A stretch of 64,000 nucleotides of DNA from Cryptosporangium minutisporangium (GTDB taxonomy: Bacteria > Actinomycetota > Actinomycetes > Mycobacteriales > Cryptosporangiaceae): the NCBI RefSeq assembly GCF_039536245.1, contig NZ_BAAAYN010000024.1, positions 166,609 through 230,608 of the forward strand, in the 5' to 3' direction. Below, piece by piece: positions 18,068-29,100 of the stretch (the first letter of the stretch is position 1; the number at the start of each line of letters is the position of its first letter). Both the position numbers and the translations under genes were made by a program. The notes beneath the pieces are model-generated. The model had not been told where the DNA came from. It searched no databases and worked only from the letters and a program-made list of their open reading frames with translations.

Positions 18068-21000
18068 GGACCCCGGCGCCGTCTCCCCGCGTCCCTCGCC
18101 GGCCACCCGTCCGGGTGCCCGCGACGGATCCGCCGGCGCCGGAGCCGAGCGACCACGTCCGCGAGCCAGCGACGACCACCGGCCCCCGCGCCGCGGCCGC
18201 CACGAACTTCCAGGGCCGTACAGTCACGGTTCCGCCCAGCGCGGGCAGCCGATACGCCCCCGAGCCCGACGCCGTCCGCGGCCAGTTGGGCGCGGGCGAG
18301 ACACTACCCACGCACCTGCGAGCGGCGGCGGAGGCCACGACCGATCGCGAGCTGGGCGAGGTTCGCGTCCATCGGGACACCGCGGTCGCGGCGGATGTCG
18401 GTGCACGTGCGCTCACTGTCGGCGCCGACATCGCGATCGCCCCCGGCGAACCGCAGCCCGGAACCGCGGCGGGTGACCGCCTGCTCCGTCACGAGATCGG
18501 CCACGTCCTCCAGCAGCTGGACGGCCCTCCGCACGCGGCGCCGGGCCTACCCGGTCCCGCCGCGGAGACCGAGGCCGACGAGATCAGCGACGCGATGGCG
18601 GCCGGCCGCCGCCCGCTCACCGTCACGCCGCTCGGCGGCCACGCGGTACAGCATCAGGACGTACCGGACGCCGGGCCCTCCTCGGAGGCGTTCGAACCGG
18701 TCAGCACATTCGTCCTCGACCCAGCGCTGGAGGCCGCACCCCCGGCAAACGTCACGACCCACGTCCGGGTGGTCGGACCCGCCGCGACCGGGGTGGACCG
18801 GTACGTCCAGCTCGACCGGCCGGTGCGCACCGCGGAGCGGATCACGGTCTACGCGGTCCCGCTGGCCGACGTCTACGACAACCCCGACGAAGCGGCGATG
18901 GCCACCGCGAGCGACCCGTTCCGGATCCCGCCGGATCTCCCAGAGGGCGCACCGGCCTGGACGCTGAACGGCTCGTTCATCGTCAGCGCGGTCACCGACG
19001 AGTACGCGTTCACCACGCAGCCAACCCCGGACGCCGTCGGCGCCGGCGTGGTCGTGGTCGTCGACACCTCTTCCGGCCGGATCCTGCTCGACGCGGGTCA
19101 GCAGCTCAGCACGCCCGCGCTCGCCGCACCGGTCGGCGCGGAGATCGCCCGGCGGCTCGGCGAGACCGCCCCGGTCCGGCGCTTCGACGAGGCCGTGCTG
19201 ATGAAGGGCGCACCGAACGGCCACAACCTGCCGTTCGTCGCGGAGCGGTTCGCGATCGGACAGATCCGCGCCACCGTGGATCAGTACGCCGATCCCCGCG
19301 CCCGCGAAACGCTCGACGCGGTCCGCGGCGCCGAGGCCGAGTACCGGCGCTGGCTGGAGTCCGACCTACGAGCCCGGCTGGACACCGAGCGGGCGGCGTG
19401 GGAGGCGCGGCAGCCGATCGCGGCCAACGCCGCGATCCGCGAGGTGCGCTGGAACCACTACGTCGAGTCCCAGGTGAGTGCGCTGCTCGGCACCGTCGTC
19501 CCGCCGGCGCTGATGCTCGCCGAGGAAACCGGCGGGCTGGTGACGCTCACCGGCGCGCCGGTGGATCCCGCAGCGGGGCCGACCGCCATCGACGCGGCGA
19601 TCGTCGACCGACTCGACACCGAGTGGGAGAAGGTCCCCGACGAGGTGGTCATCGGCATCGGCGGCGGCGGGATGTACTTGCTCGACTCGTACGGCGTGAT
19701 GCTCAAGCCCCGGCAGGCCCCGGTGCCGGACGTCACGGTTCCGAACCTGCGGCCGACCGGCCCCACCGGCCCCCAGCCGATCGGGGCGAAGACCCCCACC
19801 AGCTGGATGGGGATACCCGCGCTGGGAAAAGCAGCGCTGATCGTCGTGCGGACCAACGTCGGCATGGGCTTCATCATGGACGCGGGCACCGAGGTCGAGC
19901 GCTTCCTCCCCGTGGAAGCCGCCCGCCGGATGGCCATCGAGCTCGGAGTCTCCACTCTCGACGCGATCCTGACCAGCCATGCCCACGACGACCACGTCAA
20001 CGTGATCCGCAGGCTGATGGCCGAGCACAACATCCCGCCGGACCGCGTCATCGTCTCCCGAAGCTGGACCGGGCTCAAGACGAAGGTCTACACGGACCTC
20101 ATCACCGATCTCCGGACCAGAGCCGGCGCCGAGCCGGTGCGCACCCGGCTGGGGCCGACGTGGGAGCCGGGCCTCGACCTGACCGGGCCGAAGGACAGCG
20201 TGACGACCACAGGCGTTCAGCTCGGCGGCGGTCGCAGCGTGGAGATCTTCGCGCTGGGCGGCGCCCAGTCGGACTACCAGGCCAAGATCGCCGCCGGCAA
20301 GAGCCCCGGGAAGCTGGTCGACACCGGGAGCTTCCTCTACCTCTTCGGCAACGAGACCTCCGGCAATCGAGCGATCGTCCTGGGCGATCTGCGGGGCGCC
20401 GACTTCTCCGCGTTCTTGAAGGACACGGCGCCGGGCGCAGCGCGCCTGGATGCCGCGCTGACCGGCGTCAAGGTGCTCGTCGGTTTCGGACACCACTTCG
20501 GTCTGGCCGCTGGCAAAAGCGGAAGCGAGGATGTCAAAGGCATGGAGCTCCTCCTGCGGCGCCTGCTCCTGCGCAACGGGGAGCTCACGATCGTCATCCA
20601 GAGCGACGCGGAATTCTCGTTCGGCAAGACCCCCACCGCCCCGAACGCCCAGGCGCTGCTTGAGTTCGTCACCCGCCTGGGCGCGCGGGTCGTGTTCGCG
20701 GGCGAGCCCACCAGCCCGACGCCGGGCGGCGAGGCCGTGCTCAGCTCCGACCTCACCGTGCGCACGTCGGGCACCGGGATCACCCAGTACTCGGGCGAGG
20801 CACGCACCGTGGCGGTGCTGGAGCGGCTGCAGATGCTGCACGAGGCGAAGCGCACGGTGTTGAGCGACGCCGAGATGGGTCCCCGGCACCTGCGCAGCAC
20901 GCTCCCGGCAGCGGACCTCGTCGCCGGGCTGAACGCCGAGATCGCCTACCTGGAGTCGCGCCTCAACGAGCTTGTCACGCTGCGCGGGAACGAGTTGATC

Positions 21001-23748
21001 GAGGCCCGCGGCACCGAAATCAGCGCGGGGAAGAAGGCGGAGTTCCTCGCGGACCCCGAGCGGGCCTCCGTCCGGGCGGGCGTCACCGCCGACCAGATCC
21101 ACACCGAGTTGCAGCGGGTCGGCGCGATCGAGGCGGCTCTCCCCGGCGACGTTGTCACACATCTCCGGGCGGCGATCCGCCTCGGCTCCACGCTGACGAT
21201 CGAGGCGGAGCTGTCGGCGATCCCACGCGGCGTCACCGAGGCGATCGCCCGGCTCCCGGAGCCGCGCCGCGTCGCCCTGGAGCGTATCTACCAGCAGCTG
21301 AAGGACGCCGGAGCCACGATCGACGGTGACCGGGTCCCGGCGGACAAGCGGCTCGACCTGATGACCCGCACGACCGCGCTCCGGACCGAGCTGGCGGCAG
21401 CCGCGAACGAGTTGACCGGGCCGGAGCGCACGGTCCTCGACGGCGAGCTCCATCGGGTGGACGCCGTGCTCGAGCGGTTGAGCGAGGGCGTGCTGCGGCG
21501 CGAGTCGATCACCCGGAACGCCGCGGGTGAGCAGGTCAAGACCGAGTTCCTGATGAAGGCACCGGACAAGATCGACCGCGTCTTCGGCCGGATCGGTCAG
21601 GGTTTCGGCGCGCTCATGGTCATCCACAGCGTGGGCGGGCTGGCGTCCACGGCCGGTGGCGTCGCGAGCGGAGAGGCGACGATCCCGGAGGCGATCCTCC
21701 GCACGACGCACGACGCCTGGGGGATCTCGATCGGAATCCGGATGTTCCGCGTCCAGGAGGTGGCCCAGAAGGAGTTCGTCGCGTTGGCGCTGCTGGAGGT
21801 GGGCGCCGCCTGGATGTCCGATCAGGGGACGGAGGAGGAGCAGAACTTCAGGATCCTCCGGACCACACTGCACAGCACCGTGAACTTGCTCTGCATGAAG
21901 GCCGGCATGTCGATCATGTCGGCGGCTGCGGTCATGCCGCCCTCCCCGGTGAAGGCGGTCACGATGAGCGCCGGTCTGGCGGTCACGCTGGCCGGCGAGC
22001 CGCTCCTCGCGTTGGCCCATCTGGACGACGATCTGGTACGCCTCACGGCGTTCGGGCCCGGCGCGGTGACTCACGTCTATCAGGACATCGGCGCGGTCCT
22101 CGACGAGTACGAGATGGCGATCGGAAGCAAGATGCTCGCCGAGCGGGACGAGGCCTCGTTCACGCAGCTGGGCTCGGACCGGGCGGCCGAGCTCAAGGCG
22201 GCGGCAACCGAGGCGAAGATCCGGCACACCATCCGGGCACGCTTGAAAGAGCACCAGCTGATCGGGCTGTTCGAGGGCGCCTACGCGGCGGCCGCCGACT
22301 CCTACATCGGACTCCGCACGCTGGACGCGCTCGCGGCACGGTTCGCCCGGACGCGCGGAGCCGCGACGATCGGCGATCCCGACCAGCCGGGCGTCCAGGC
22401 CCGGTTCCTGGCGCTGGACGCCAAGCTCGACCTCAGTGGCTACGACGCGACGCGCATCGCGGCAATGGATCAGTGGACGGAGCTCCGCAAGCGGCTGACC
22501 ACGCTGGAAGGGCAGCTCGACGCGGCGTCTCCGAAGTGGGACGAACTGTTCGAGGCGATGGACAAGGTCCAGCAGATCCTGGACAACGCCCGCTACCGGA
22601 TCGAAGTGCCACCCGGCGGGCAACGACCGGTGCCGATGATCCGTCCGGGCACCCCGGCCTACTCGGCCTACACCGAGAAACTCGCCGAGTTCGAGAGCCG
22701 GATGTCGGCAGTACTACGCCGGGCGGCCGTGCTCGGAGGTGGGCCGGGCAAGCCGGTCGACGTGACGACCGCCGCGTATACGGGACTGGCACGCGACGCC
22801 GTCGACCCACGCGCCGCCGTGGCCCGGCTTCAGTCGCTCCGCACCGCGTATGACGCCAGGGTCGCCGAGGGCGTGGCGGCACTCCCGACGATGTCCAAGG
22901 CTGAGACCTGGTCGGACTCCTATCGCCTCGGGCAGCGCAGCGAGCAGGCGTTCCGCGAGCACCCGGACCTGTTCCACCGCCTGCGCCTGACCGAGATGGC
23001 CCTGCGCTCGTCGATCGCCCAGGCCCGCTCCGCAGCCGCGACCACGGGCACCGATCCGACCGTCGCCGGGCTGATCGAGCGGGAGGCCGCCGCCGCCGAA
23101 CGAGCGATCGAGGAGCGCCGGGTGAGCTCCGGCCTCATCCTGCCGTCCGAACTCGACGCCGAGCTGGCAGGTCGCCGCGCCACCGAGGACCGCACGCTCG
23201 CCGCCCGGATCGACGCCGCCTACCCGAGAGCCCGACTCACCGGTGCAGGCGCAGAGCCCGCCCCGCTCGCTCCCGAGGAGATCAAGGCCCTACGCGGCAG
23301 CGAGCTGAGGGACCTCGGCGGTCGGCTGTCCTCCACCGAGCAACAGCTCACGCGGGCCTGGGAACTGCTCACGCCGATGCGTTCGGTGCCACTGGCCAAC
23401 CCGACGCTCGATCCCGAGCAGATGAGCCGGCTCGAACGCCAGCTGATGGTCATCGACACCTCCCCGTTCCTGACCTGGAACGCGGGCTGGATCAAGCACA
23501 CCTCCGAGTACACCGTGCCCACCGGCTACCAGCCGGTCGTCGCCAGAGTCGGCGGTGACGAATACGGAACCACGAAGTGGGGGCTCCTCCCGATGATGTA
23601 CGGCACGGTCATCGCGATCAACGCCGATGCCGTCGCGCTACTCGGCCCCGAGCCCGTGTTCGTCGCGCTCGCGCACATGCGGGAACTCCGCCCGGACGAG
23701 CTCCGGCTCACGGGGGCAGGTCGGCCTATCGCGTCCACCAACCGCTGA
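18064..23748 (+). CDS. DUF4157 + metallo-beta-lactamase-fold giant protein, candidate eCIS payload
   Basis: 1,894 residues from GTG 18064 (GTGA overlap with the previous gene; the frame is open further upstream inside that gene). Residues ~1-70 are Pro/Arg-rich and disordered. Residues ~76-150 are a DUF4157 domain with a complete HEIGH motif (143-147, LLRHEIGHVLQQL), the module known at the N-terminus of many eCIS-associated toxins. Residues ~590-830 are a metallo-beta-lactamase fold with SHAHDDH (H639, H641, D643, H644), GDLRG (D775) and GHHFG (H810/H811), all consistent with a di-metal site. Residues ~840-1170 are helical or coiled. Two glycine/alanine-rich hydrophobic segments follow (~1180-1205, ~1280-1320), then long helices to a hydrophobic YGTVIAINADAVALLG near the end. 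Probably a cargo or effector delivered by the particle. The substrate of the hydrolase-like domain is unknown. Confidence 0.85.
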   Translation: MRTPAPSPRVPRRPPVRVPATDPPAPEPSDHVREPATTTGPRAAAATNFQGRTVTVPPSAGSRYAPEPDAVRGQLGAGETLPTHLRAAAEATTDRELGEVRVHRDTAVAADVGARALTVGADIAIAPGEPQPGTAAGDRLLRHEIGHVLQQLDGPPHAAPGLPGPAAETEADEISDAMAAGRRPLTVTPLGGHAVQHQDVPDAGPSSEAFEPVSTFVLDPALEAAPPANVTTHVRVVGPAATGVDRYVQLDRPVRTAERITVYAVPLADVYDNPDEAAMATASDPFRIPPDLPEGAPAWTLNGSFIVSAVTDEYAFTTQPTPDAVGAGVVVVVDTSSGRILLDAGQQLSTPALAAPVGAEIARRLGETAPVRRFDEAVLMKGAPNGHNLPFVAERFAIGQIRATVDQYADPRARETLDAVRGAEAEYRRWLESDLRARLDTERAAWEARQPIAANAAIREVRWNHYVESQVSALLGTVVPPALMLAEETGGLVTLTGAPVDPAAGPTAIDAAIVDRLDTEWEKVPDEVVIGIGGGGMYLLDSYGVMLKPRQAPVPDVTVPNLRPTGPTGPQPIGAKTPTSWMGIPALGKAALIVVRTNVGMGFIMDAGTEVERFLPVEAARRMAIELGVSTLDAILTSHAHDDHVNVIRRLMAEHNIPPDRVIVSRSWTGLKTKVYTDLITDLRTRAGAEPVRTRLGPTWEPGLDLTGPKDSVTTTGVQLGGGRSVEIFALGGAQSDYQAKIAAGKSPGKLVDTGSFLYLFGNETSGNRAIVLGDLRGADFSAFLKDTAPGAARLDAALTGVKVLVGFGHHFGLAAGKSGSEDVKGMELLLRRLLLRNGELTIVIQSDAEFSFGKTPTAPNAQALLEFVTRLGARVVFAGEPTSPTPGGEAVLSSDLTVRTSGTGITQYSGEARTVAVLERLQMLHEAKRTVLSDAEMGPRHLRSTLPAADLVAGLNAEIAYLESRLNELVTLRGNELIEARGTEISAGKKAEFLADPERASVRAGVTADQIHTELQRVGAIEAALPGDVVTHLRAAIRLGSTLTIEAELSAIPRGVTEAIARLPEPRRVALERIYQQLKDAGATIDGDRVPADKRLDLMTRTTALRTELAAAANELTGPERTVLDGELHRVDAVLERLSEGVLRRESITRNAAGEQVKTEFLMKAPDKIDRVFGRIGQGFGALMVIHSVGGLASTAGGVASGEATIPEAILRTTHDAWGISIGIRMFRVQEVAQKEFVALALLEVGAAWMSDQGTEEEQNFRILRTTLHSTVNLLCMKAGMSIMSAAAVMPPSPVKAVTMSAGLAVTLAGEPLLALAHLDDDLVRLTAFGPGAVTHVYQDIGAVLDEYEMAIGSKMLAERDEASFTQLGSDRAAELKAAATEAKIRHTIRARLKEHQLIGLFEGAYAAAADSYIGLRTLDALAARFARTRGAATIGDPDQPGVQARFLALDAKLDLSGYDATRIAAMDQWTELRKRLTTLEGQLDAASPKWDELFEAMDKVQQILDNARYRIEVPPGGQRPVPMIRPGTPAYSAYTEKLAEFESRMSAVLRRAAVLGGGPGKPVDVTTAAYTGLARDAVDPRAAVARLQSLRTAYDARVAEGVAALPTMSKAETWSDSYRLGQRSEQAFREHPDLFHRLRLTEMALRSSIAQARSAAATTGTDPTVAGLIEREAAAAERAIEERRVSSGLILPSELDAELAGRRATEDRTLAARIDAAYPRARLTGAGAEPAPLAPEEIKALRGSELRDLGGRLSSTEQQLTRAWELLTPMRSVPLANPTLDPEQMSRLERQLMVIDTSPFLTWNAGWIKHTSEYTVPTGYQPVVARVGGDEYGTTKWGLLPMMYGTVIAINADAVALLGPEPVFVALAHMRELRPDELRLTGAGRPIASTNR

Positions 23749-23751
23749 CCG

Positions 23752-26097
23752 TCACTCGATCTCGGCGTCGACGACGACAGAAGCCCGGACCGGATGGTCG
23801 TGGCTGCTCCAGAACCGGTGCAGTAGGTCGAAGTCGTGGCTCTCCTGCACCCGCAGCCGCGCCACCCTGCCGTGCACCGGAGCGAGCGCCATCCCGCCCA
23901 GCGCCTCGTGCACGACGCCGAGCAACTCGGTCTCCTCCTCGGCCAGGTGCGACCACGCCGACACGATGAAGCCGGCCCGCAGTCCGTCCGCGCCGCGCCG
24001 GGCGGCGAGCCGGAACAGTGCGATCGAGACCGCCGGCCGCTTCCCGGCGAGCCGCTCGTCGGTGGGCGAGCCGTGTACCAGGTGAATCTGTTTGAGGAAT
24101 CGTCCGCGCAGGCACGCGTCCAGTTGGTCGTGCAGGTCGTCGAGGACGGCCCGGAGCAGCTCACCGCGGTCCGGCTGGCCGTCGGTCCCGCGGGGGTGAC
24201 GGGACAGCCGGCCCAGCTCCAGCAGCTCCACCGCGATCGCCCGCTCCAGGTCGTCCTGGCAGAGCGGCGCTCCGCGCCGGTGGGCGGCGAACACGGCCTT
24301 CAGCGCGGCGTTGCGGATGTCCCCGCCGGCCAGCCGGTGCGCCTTGGCCAGCCGTCCGAGATCGACGTCGTCGGCCAGGGTCAGCCGATCGGGGAGCAGG
24401 AGCCGCCAGATCCGCTCCCGCTCGTCGGCCTCCGGGAACGGGAACTCGACCCGGACCTGGAACCGGCGCAGGAACGCCTCGTCGATGCCGCCGCGGAGGT
24501 TCGTCGCGAGGATCGTCGTGCCGTCGTGCAGCTCGATCCGCTGGAGCAGGTAGCCGACGAGCATGTTCGCGAAGTGCTCACCGGCGTTCGAGGCCTTCTC
24601 GACCCGGTTGGAGAACAGCGCGTCGGCCTCGTCGAAGAACAGCACCGCCGAGGCGCGCTCGGCCTGCGTCATCACCTCGTCGACGTGTTTCTCGGTCTCG
24701 CCGATGTACTTGCTCACCAACTGCGCCAGATCGACGGTGTGCAGCGGCCGGCCGAGCGTGGCCGCCACCGCCTCGGCGGCCAGCGTCTTGCCCGTACCGG
24801 AGAGGCCGGAGAAGAGCGCGACCGGTCCACGCTGCAGCCGGAACCGCCGCTCCAGGTCGAGCTCCTCGGCGATCCGGTCGCGATGGCGGGCATAGTGGAC
24901 CAGCCGGTCGAGCGCCTCCCGCGTGGTCTCCCGCAGGACGAGGTCGTCGAAGCCCCGGATCGGTACCGTGCGCTGGCTGAGCCGCACGTGCTCCAGCCCG
25001 AAGCCGGCGGCGATCCGGTCGAGGTCGGCGAGCGTCGGGGTGGGTGGGGCGAGGCCGAACACCTGCCGGACGCCCCGTGCGTCCAGGCGGTGGCGGGTGG
25101 CCAGCTCGGCGGCGTCCGGGGCGGCGAGCGCAATGCCGCGTAACGCCGCCTCGGCGGTCCAGGCATCGCGGCGTCCGGCCCAGGTGGGCGACGCCGCCTC
25201 CACGTGCGGTGCGGCCACCGGGATCGCCTCGCGACTGAGCAGCCACGCGCCTCCGCCGACGCCGCTGACCAGCTCTTCGACCGTCCGGACGACGGCGTCG
25301 ACCGCGGGCTGCTCCAGGGCGCTCAGATCCAGCAGCGGGCACGCGTCGGTCGCGACGCCGACCCGCCAGGCCGCCGTGGCCACGCCGACCGCCGTCTCCG
25401 GTGCCGGGGGGACGCCGATCTCGACCACCCGTCGGTCAGTTCGCTCGCGGGCAGCCGCCGCCAGGTCGCCCGGTCCGAACAGGACTTGCCACCGAGGTTC
25501 ACCAGGGGCACCGGTACCGACGCTCCAGTGCTGTGCGGTCGCGCCCTCGACCGGCGGTTCCGGCGCGCCGAGCAGCGCGGCGACGACGTCGTCCGCCAGA
25601 TCCAACGGCCGGGCCAGCGGCGCGAACAGCCCCGGCAGGCGGCGGACGAGGCCGCTGCGCACCAACCGGCCACCGGCGCTCAGCGCGTCGGCCAGCGCCC
25701 GGGACCGATCCGGATGCCGACCGAGCAGCGCGTGCACGACGCGTTCGGTCGGACGGGGCTGCCGCAGGTCGTCCTGTAGCACCGCGTAGACCGACTGGTA
25801 CCGCGGCTCCACATGAGCGGCAAGGAGAACCAGGATCACTTCCAGCTGACGTTCGGTGAGCGCGAGCTCGCGGCCGATCCGGCGCAGCACGTGCGATCCG
25901 TCCGGCACCAGCTCGGCCGGCTCACCCGCTGGGATCGCGAGGTCGTTGACCGGCGGGCGCACGAGATCGCGTACCGCAGCCCAGCCGCGGCCACCGCCGC
26001 CGGCCAGCCGGGATGCCCGCCGCTCCTCCTCGTCGCAGACCTCGAGAATGCGCTGGTCCAGTCGGCCCAACGCGTCGGCGAGGAAGTCATCGACCAT
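23752..26097 (-). CDS. AAA+ ATPase fused to a Pvc16/DUF4255-like tail-terminator domain
   Basis: 781 residues, ATG start. Residues ~1-390 match the divergent N-terminal region of Afp15/Pvc15-type ATPases (ERQLEVILVLLAAHVEPRY, SVYAVLQDDLRQPRPT). The AAA+ core has Walker A GLSGTGKT (~428), Walker B VLFFDEADALF (~486), sensor ILATNLRGG, arginine-finger region RRFQVRVEFPFPEADER and the sensor-2 segment GGDIRNAALKA. After ~635 a separate domain begins (RGELLRAVLDDLHDQLDA), continuing FIVSAWSHLAEEETELLGVVHEALGG and DFDLLHRFWSSHDHPVRASVVV. That is the pattern of the DUF4255/Pvc16 family (YLVTAW...LLG...LHD...LWS...RPS). In known systems the ATPase and the terminator are separate neighbouring genes (15 and 16). 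Here they appear fused. It converges with the DUF4157 gene with three bases between the stops. Confidence 0.85.
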   Translation of the reverse strand: MVDDFLADALGRLDQRILEVCDEEERRASRLAGGGGRGWAAVRDLVRPPVNDLAIPAGEPAELVPDGSHVLRRIGRELALTERQLEVILVLLAAHVEPRYQSVYAVLQDDLRQPRPTERVVHALLGRHPDRSRALADALSAGGRLVRSGLVRRLPGLFAPLARPLDLADDVVAALLGAPEPPVEGATAQHWSVGTGAPGEPRWQVLFGPGDLAAAARERTDRRVVEIGVPPAPETAVGVATAAWRVGVATDACPLLDLSALEQPAVDAVVRTVEELVSGVGGGAWLLSREAIPVAAPHVEAASPTWAGRRDAWTAEAALRGIALAAPDAAELATRHRLDARGVRQVFGLAPPTPTLADLDRIAAGFGLEHVRLSQRTVPIRGFDDLVLRETTREALDRLVHYARHRDRIAEELDLERRFRLQRGPVALFSGLSGTGKTLAAEAVAATLGRPLHTVDLAQLVSKYIGETEKHVDEVMTQAERASAVLFFDEADALFSNRVEKASNAGEHFANMLVGYLLQRIELHDGTTILATNLRGGIDEAFLRRFQVRVEFPFPEADERERIWRLLLPDRLTLADDVDLGRLAKAHRLAGGDIRNAALKAVFAAHRRGAPLCQDDLERAIAVELLELGRLSRHPRGTDGQPDRGELLRAVLDDLHDQLDACLRGRFLKQIHLVHGSPTDERLAGKRPAVSIALFRLAARRGADGLRAGFIVSAWSHLAEEETELLGVVHEALGGMALAPVHGRVARLRVQESHDFDLLHRFWSSHDHPVRASVVVDAEIE

Positions 26098-26135
26098 CGG
26101 CGCGGCCCCCGCGGTGTCGGCCTCCCGAGCCTAGC

Positions 26136-29100
26136 TCACCGGGCCCCGGCGTCCTCGGCCAAAATCGCGCGCAGGCGGCGCGCGTCCGCGGCGCAGCCGA
26201 TCGCCTCGTAGTCGGCGAGCGCGCGGTTCAGGTGCTGGGTGCGGGTGAGCCCGAGCGCCGACCGGGCTTCGCCGCCGAGGTGACGGCCGAGAGCGTCGTG
26301 GGCGCCGGCCACCTCGTACGGCATCCCGAGACGCTCGGCCTCCGCGGCGGCCCGGACCCACGCACGTCTCGCGGTCCGGCTCCGGCCGCCCGACTCCGCG
26401 AGCCGACCGACACCGAGCAGTGCCCGCGGCCGGGCCACCGGGAACGTGCGCGCGTGGCGCCGGAGCCGACGGTGCGCTGCCGCCGCCATCGCCCTGAGCT
26501 CCGCCGGGGCGCCGTGGTCGATCAGCGTCAGACAGACGTCGAGCATGCCGGCGTGTGCCTCGAGCGCGTACGGCACGCTGGGCGAGGGCGCGTCGGCCAG
26601 ACCGTCGGCGATTCGCAGCTCGCGTATCGCTGCGGAGGTTTCGCCGCAGTGCAGCTGCCGCCGGGCGGTGGCCACGTGCAGACGCGCGGCGTCCACCGCG
26701 GTCGCCTTCGGCAGGAGCCGAGACGCCTCGGCGCCCCAGGCCGCGAGCGCGGCGGCGTCCGGATCGGTGCGCAGGTTGGTCTCCAACAGGATGAGCAACG
26801 CCCAGAGCTGCACACCGGGGTCGTGCCGTTGCCGCCCGGCCGTCAGCCCTCTCGTGGCTCCAGTGACCGCTTCCGGGTACCGGCCCCGGAGGTACTGAGC
26901 GATCGCGACGATCAGCCCGTTCTGATCGGCCAGCCGGTGCAGCGGCGCCCCTCGCTGGAGTTCCAGAGCCCTGGCACCGCCCGACTCGACCGCGGACCAG
27001 TCGCCGACCCCGAGCCCGTAGAGACCACCGAGGATGCCGACCCAGCAGGCGGTCAGCGGGTCGTCGCTGCGTTCCGCGGCGGCGCGCGCGGCCCGGAGAC
27101 TCCGGCCACCCGAACGACGGAAACGTGCCGTGCCCACGGTCATCCCCACCCCGGCCTCGGCGCGAGCCACGAGGTCGGCGTCACCGGCTCGCTCCGCGTC
27201 GTCCAGAGCCCGGAGCGAGCTGACGAGGACCGGGAGCGGCCCCTCGAGCGTCCAGTACGCCTCGCAGATCGCGAACAGCGCGGCAGCGCGCTCGGTCGCC
27301 AGCTCGCGCGTGTGCGCGTCTCGCGCGACCCGGTCGGGGCGGAGGCGGTGCACCGCCCGGTCGCTCACCGCCCTCGCCAGCGCGTTCGCCCAGCCTGCGT
27401 GCGAACTCGGCAGCCGAGTGCCCGACGCCGCGAGCGCACGCTCCAGATGGTGCCGCGCGGCGGCCGCCTGGCCGAGTTGCTGCGCGCACTCCCCGAGCAC
27501 CCGCTGCCAGCGGGCCACGAGCGCTGAGGGCACGTCGTCGCGTCGCAGCGCGGCCCGGACGAACGCCTGGACCTCCCGGAACCGGCCTTGGTTCCGGTAC
27601 AGCGCCCAGACCCGCATCAGGTGGCTGTCCAGGGCCGCGGGATCGCCGCACCGGACGAACCAATCGGTGGCCACGTGGAGGTTCTCGTCGTCGGCGCCCA
27701 CCTCCGGGAGCCGGGCGGCGAAGTGCGCGGCATGGCGGCGTCGGACCGCCCTCTCCTGCTCGGGCTCGGCCGCCAGACGCTCGCCCGCGTACTGGCGGAG
27801 CAGCTCGTGCATGTCGTACCGGCCGTCCTCGGCCACGACGACCAGCGACTGCTCGACGAGCCCGCCGAGGATCGGGAGATCGGCTCCGGCGACGGCCTCG
27901 GCGGCGTCCAGGTCGAAGCCGCCCCGGAACACCGACAGGCGATGCAGCGCCCGGCTCTCGGCGTCGGTGAGGAGCTGGTGGGACCAGTCGATGACCGCAC
28001 GCAGGCTACGGTGCCGCTGCTCGACGTCGGGCGCTTCGGTGGAGAGCAGCTCCAGTCCCCGGCCGAGCCGGTCGGCGATCGCGTCCGGGTCGGCGCCGCG
28101 AACCCAGCGCGCCGCCAGTTCGATGGCGAGCGGCACCCCGTCGACGAGGCGGCACACCCTGGCGACCCCGTCCGAGCCGCCGACACCGAGGCTGCCGGGC
28201 CGCACCAGCCGGGCACGTTCTTCGAACAGCTCCACGGCCGGGTATCCGGACGCGGCACGCTCGTCCCCCGGCCGCGGGAAGGCCAGCCCGCGCACCTCGA
28301 ACACCCACTCCGCTCCGAGGCCCAGCTGCCGCCGGGACGTCACCAGGAGCTGCAGGTCCGGCACGCGACGCAGCAACTCCGAGAACACGGCCGCGGCGCC
28401 GCGGAGATGCTCCAGGTTGTCGAGGACGAGCAGCCGTCGCCGACCGGTCAGCTGCTCGGCGATCAGCTCCAGCAGGTCTCCCGGCGCGGACGGCGCCAGC
28501 CCGAGCGTGCGAGCGAGATGCGCGACGACCAGGTCGGCGGCGTCGCCCGGACGGGCCGGTGCGGTCCCGACGAACGACGCGAACACCACGTCGTCGCTCG
28601 CGCGGCTCCGCCGGGACGCGGCGACCTCCACCGCGAGGCGGGTCTTCCCGATCCCGCCGGGGCCGACCAGCGTCACGAGCCGGCAGGCGGCGTCGTCGAG
28701 CATGGAGTGCAGGCGCGCCAACTCCCGCTCCCGACCCACCAGAGCAGTCAGCGGGCGTGGAAGGTCGTCACCCGCGGTCGACGTGGCTGGGGCCGCCAGG
28801 TCGGTGAAGCCGCCTGCTCCGGCGATGTCGGCGGCGAGCGAGGCCGTGAGCGCCGACGGTTCGACGCCGAGCTCCTCCCGGAGCAGGTAGCAGCAGGTGT
28901 CGTACTGGGCGAGCGCCGCGCTGCGCTGCCCGGCCGTGGCGAGGAACCACATCAGCGCCCGGTGGGCCTCTTCGCGCAGGGGTTCCAGCCCCACCATCCG
29001 GCGGGCGGCCTCGATGCCGGCCTCCGTCGCGCCCTGCTCCCGGGCGCGTTGCGCTGCCCGCTCCAACAGCGCCAGCATGTCGGCCCTCGCCGCCGCACGA

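Noticed and set aside
19366..22623. 1,085-codon open frame on the minus strand opposite the DUF4157 gene
   Set aside because: Antisense shadow caused by high third-position GC; no domain, no ribosome site, and the plus frame has DUF4157 and MBL motifs.
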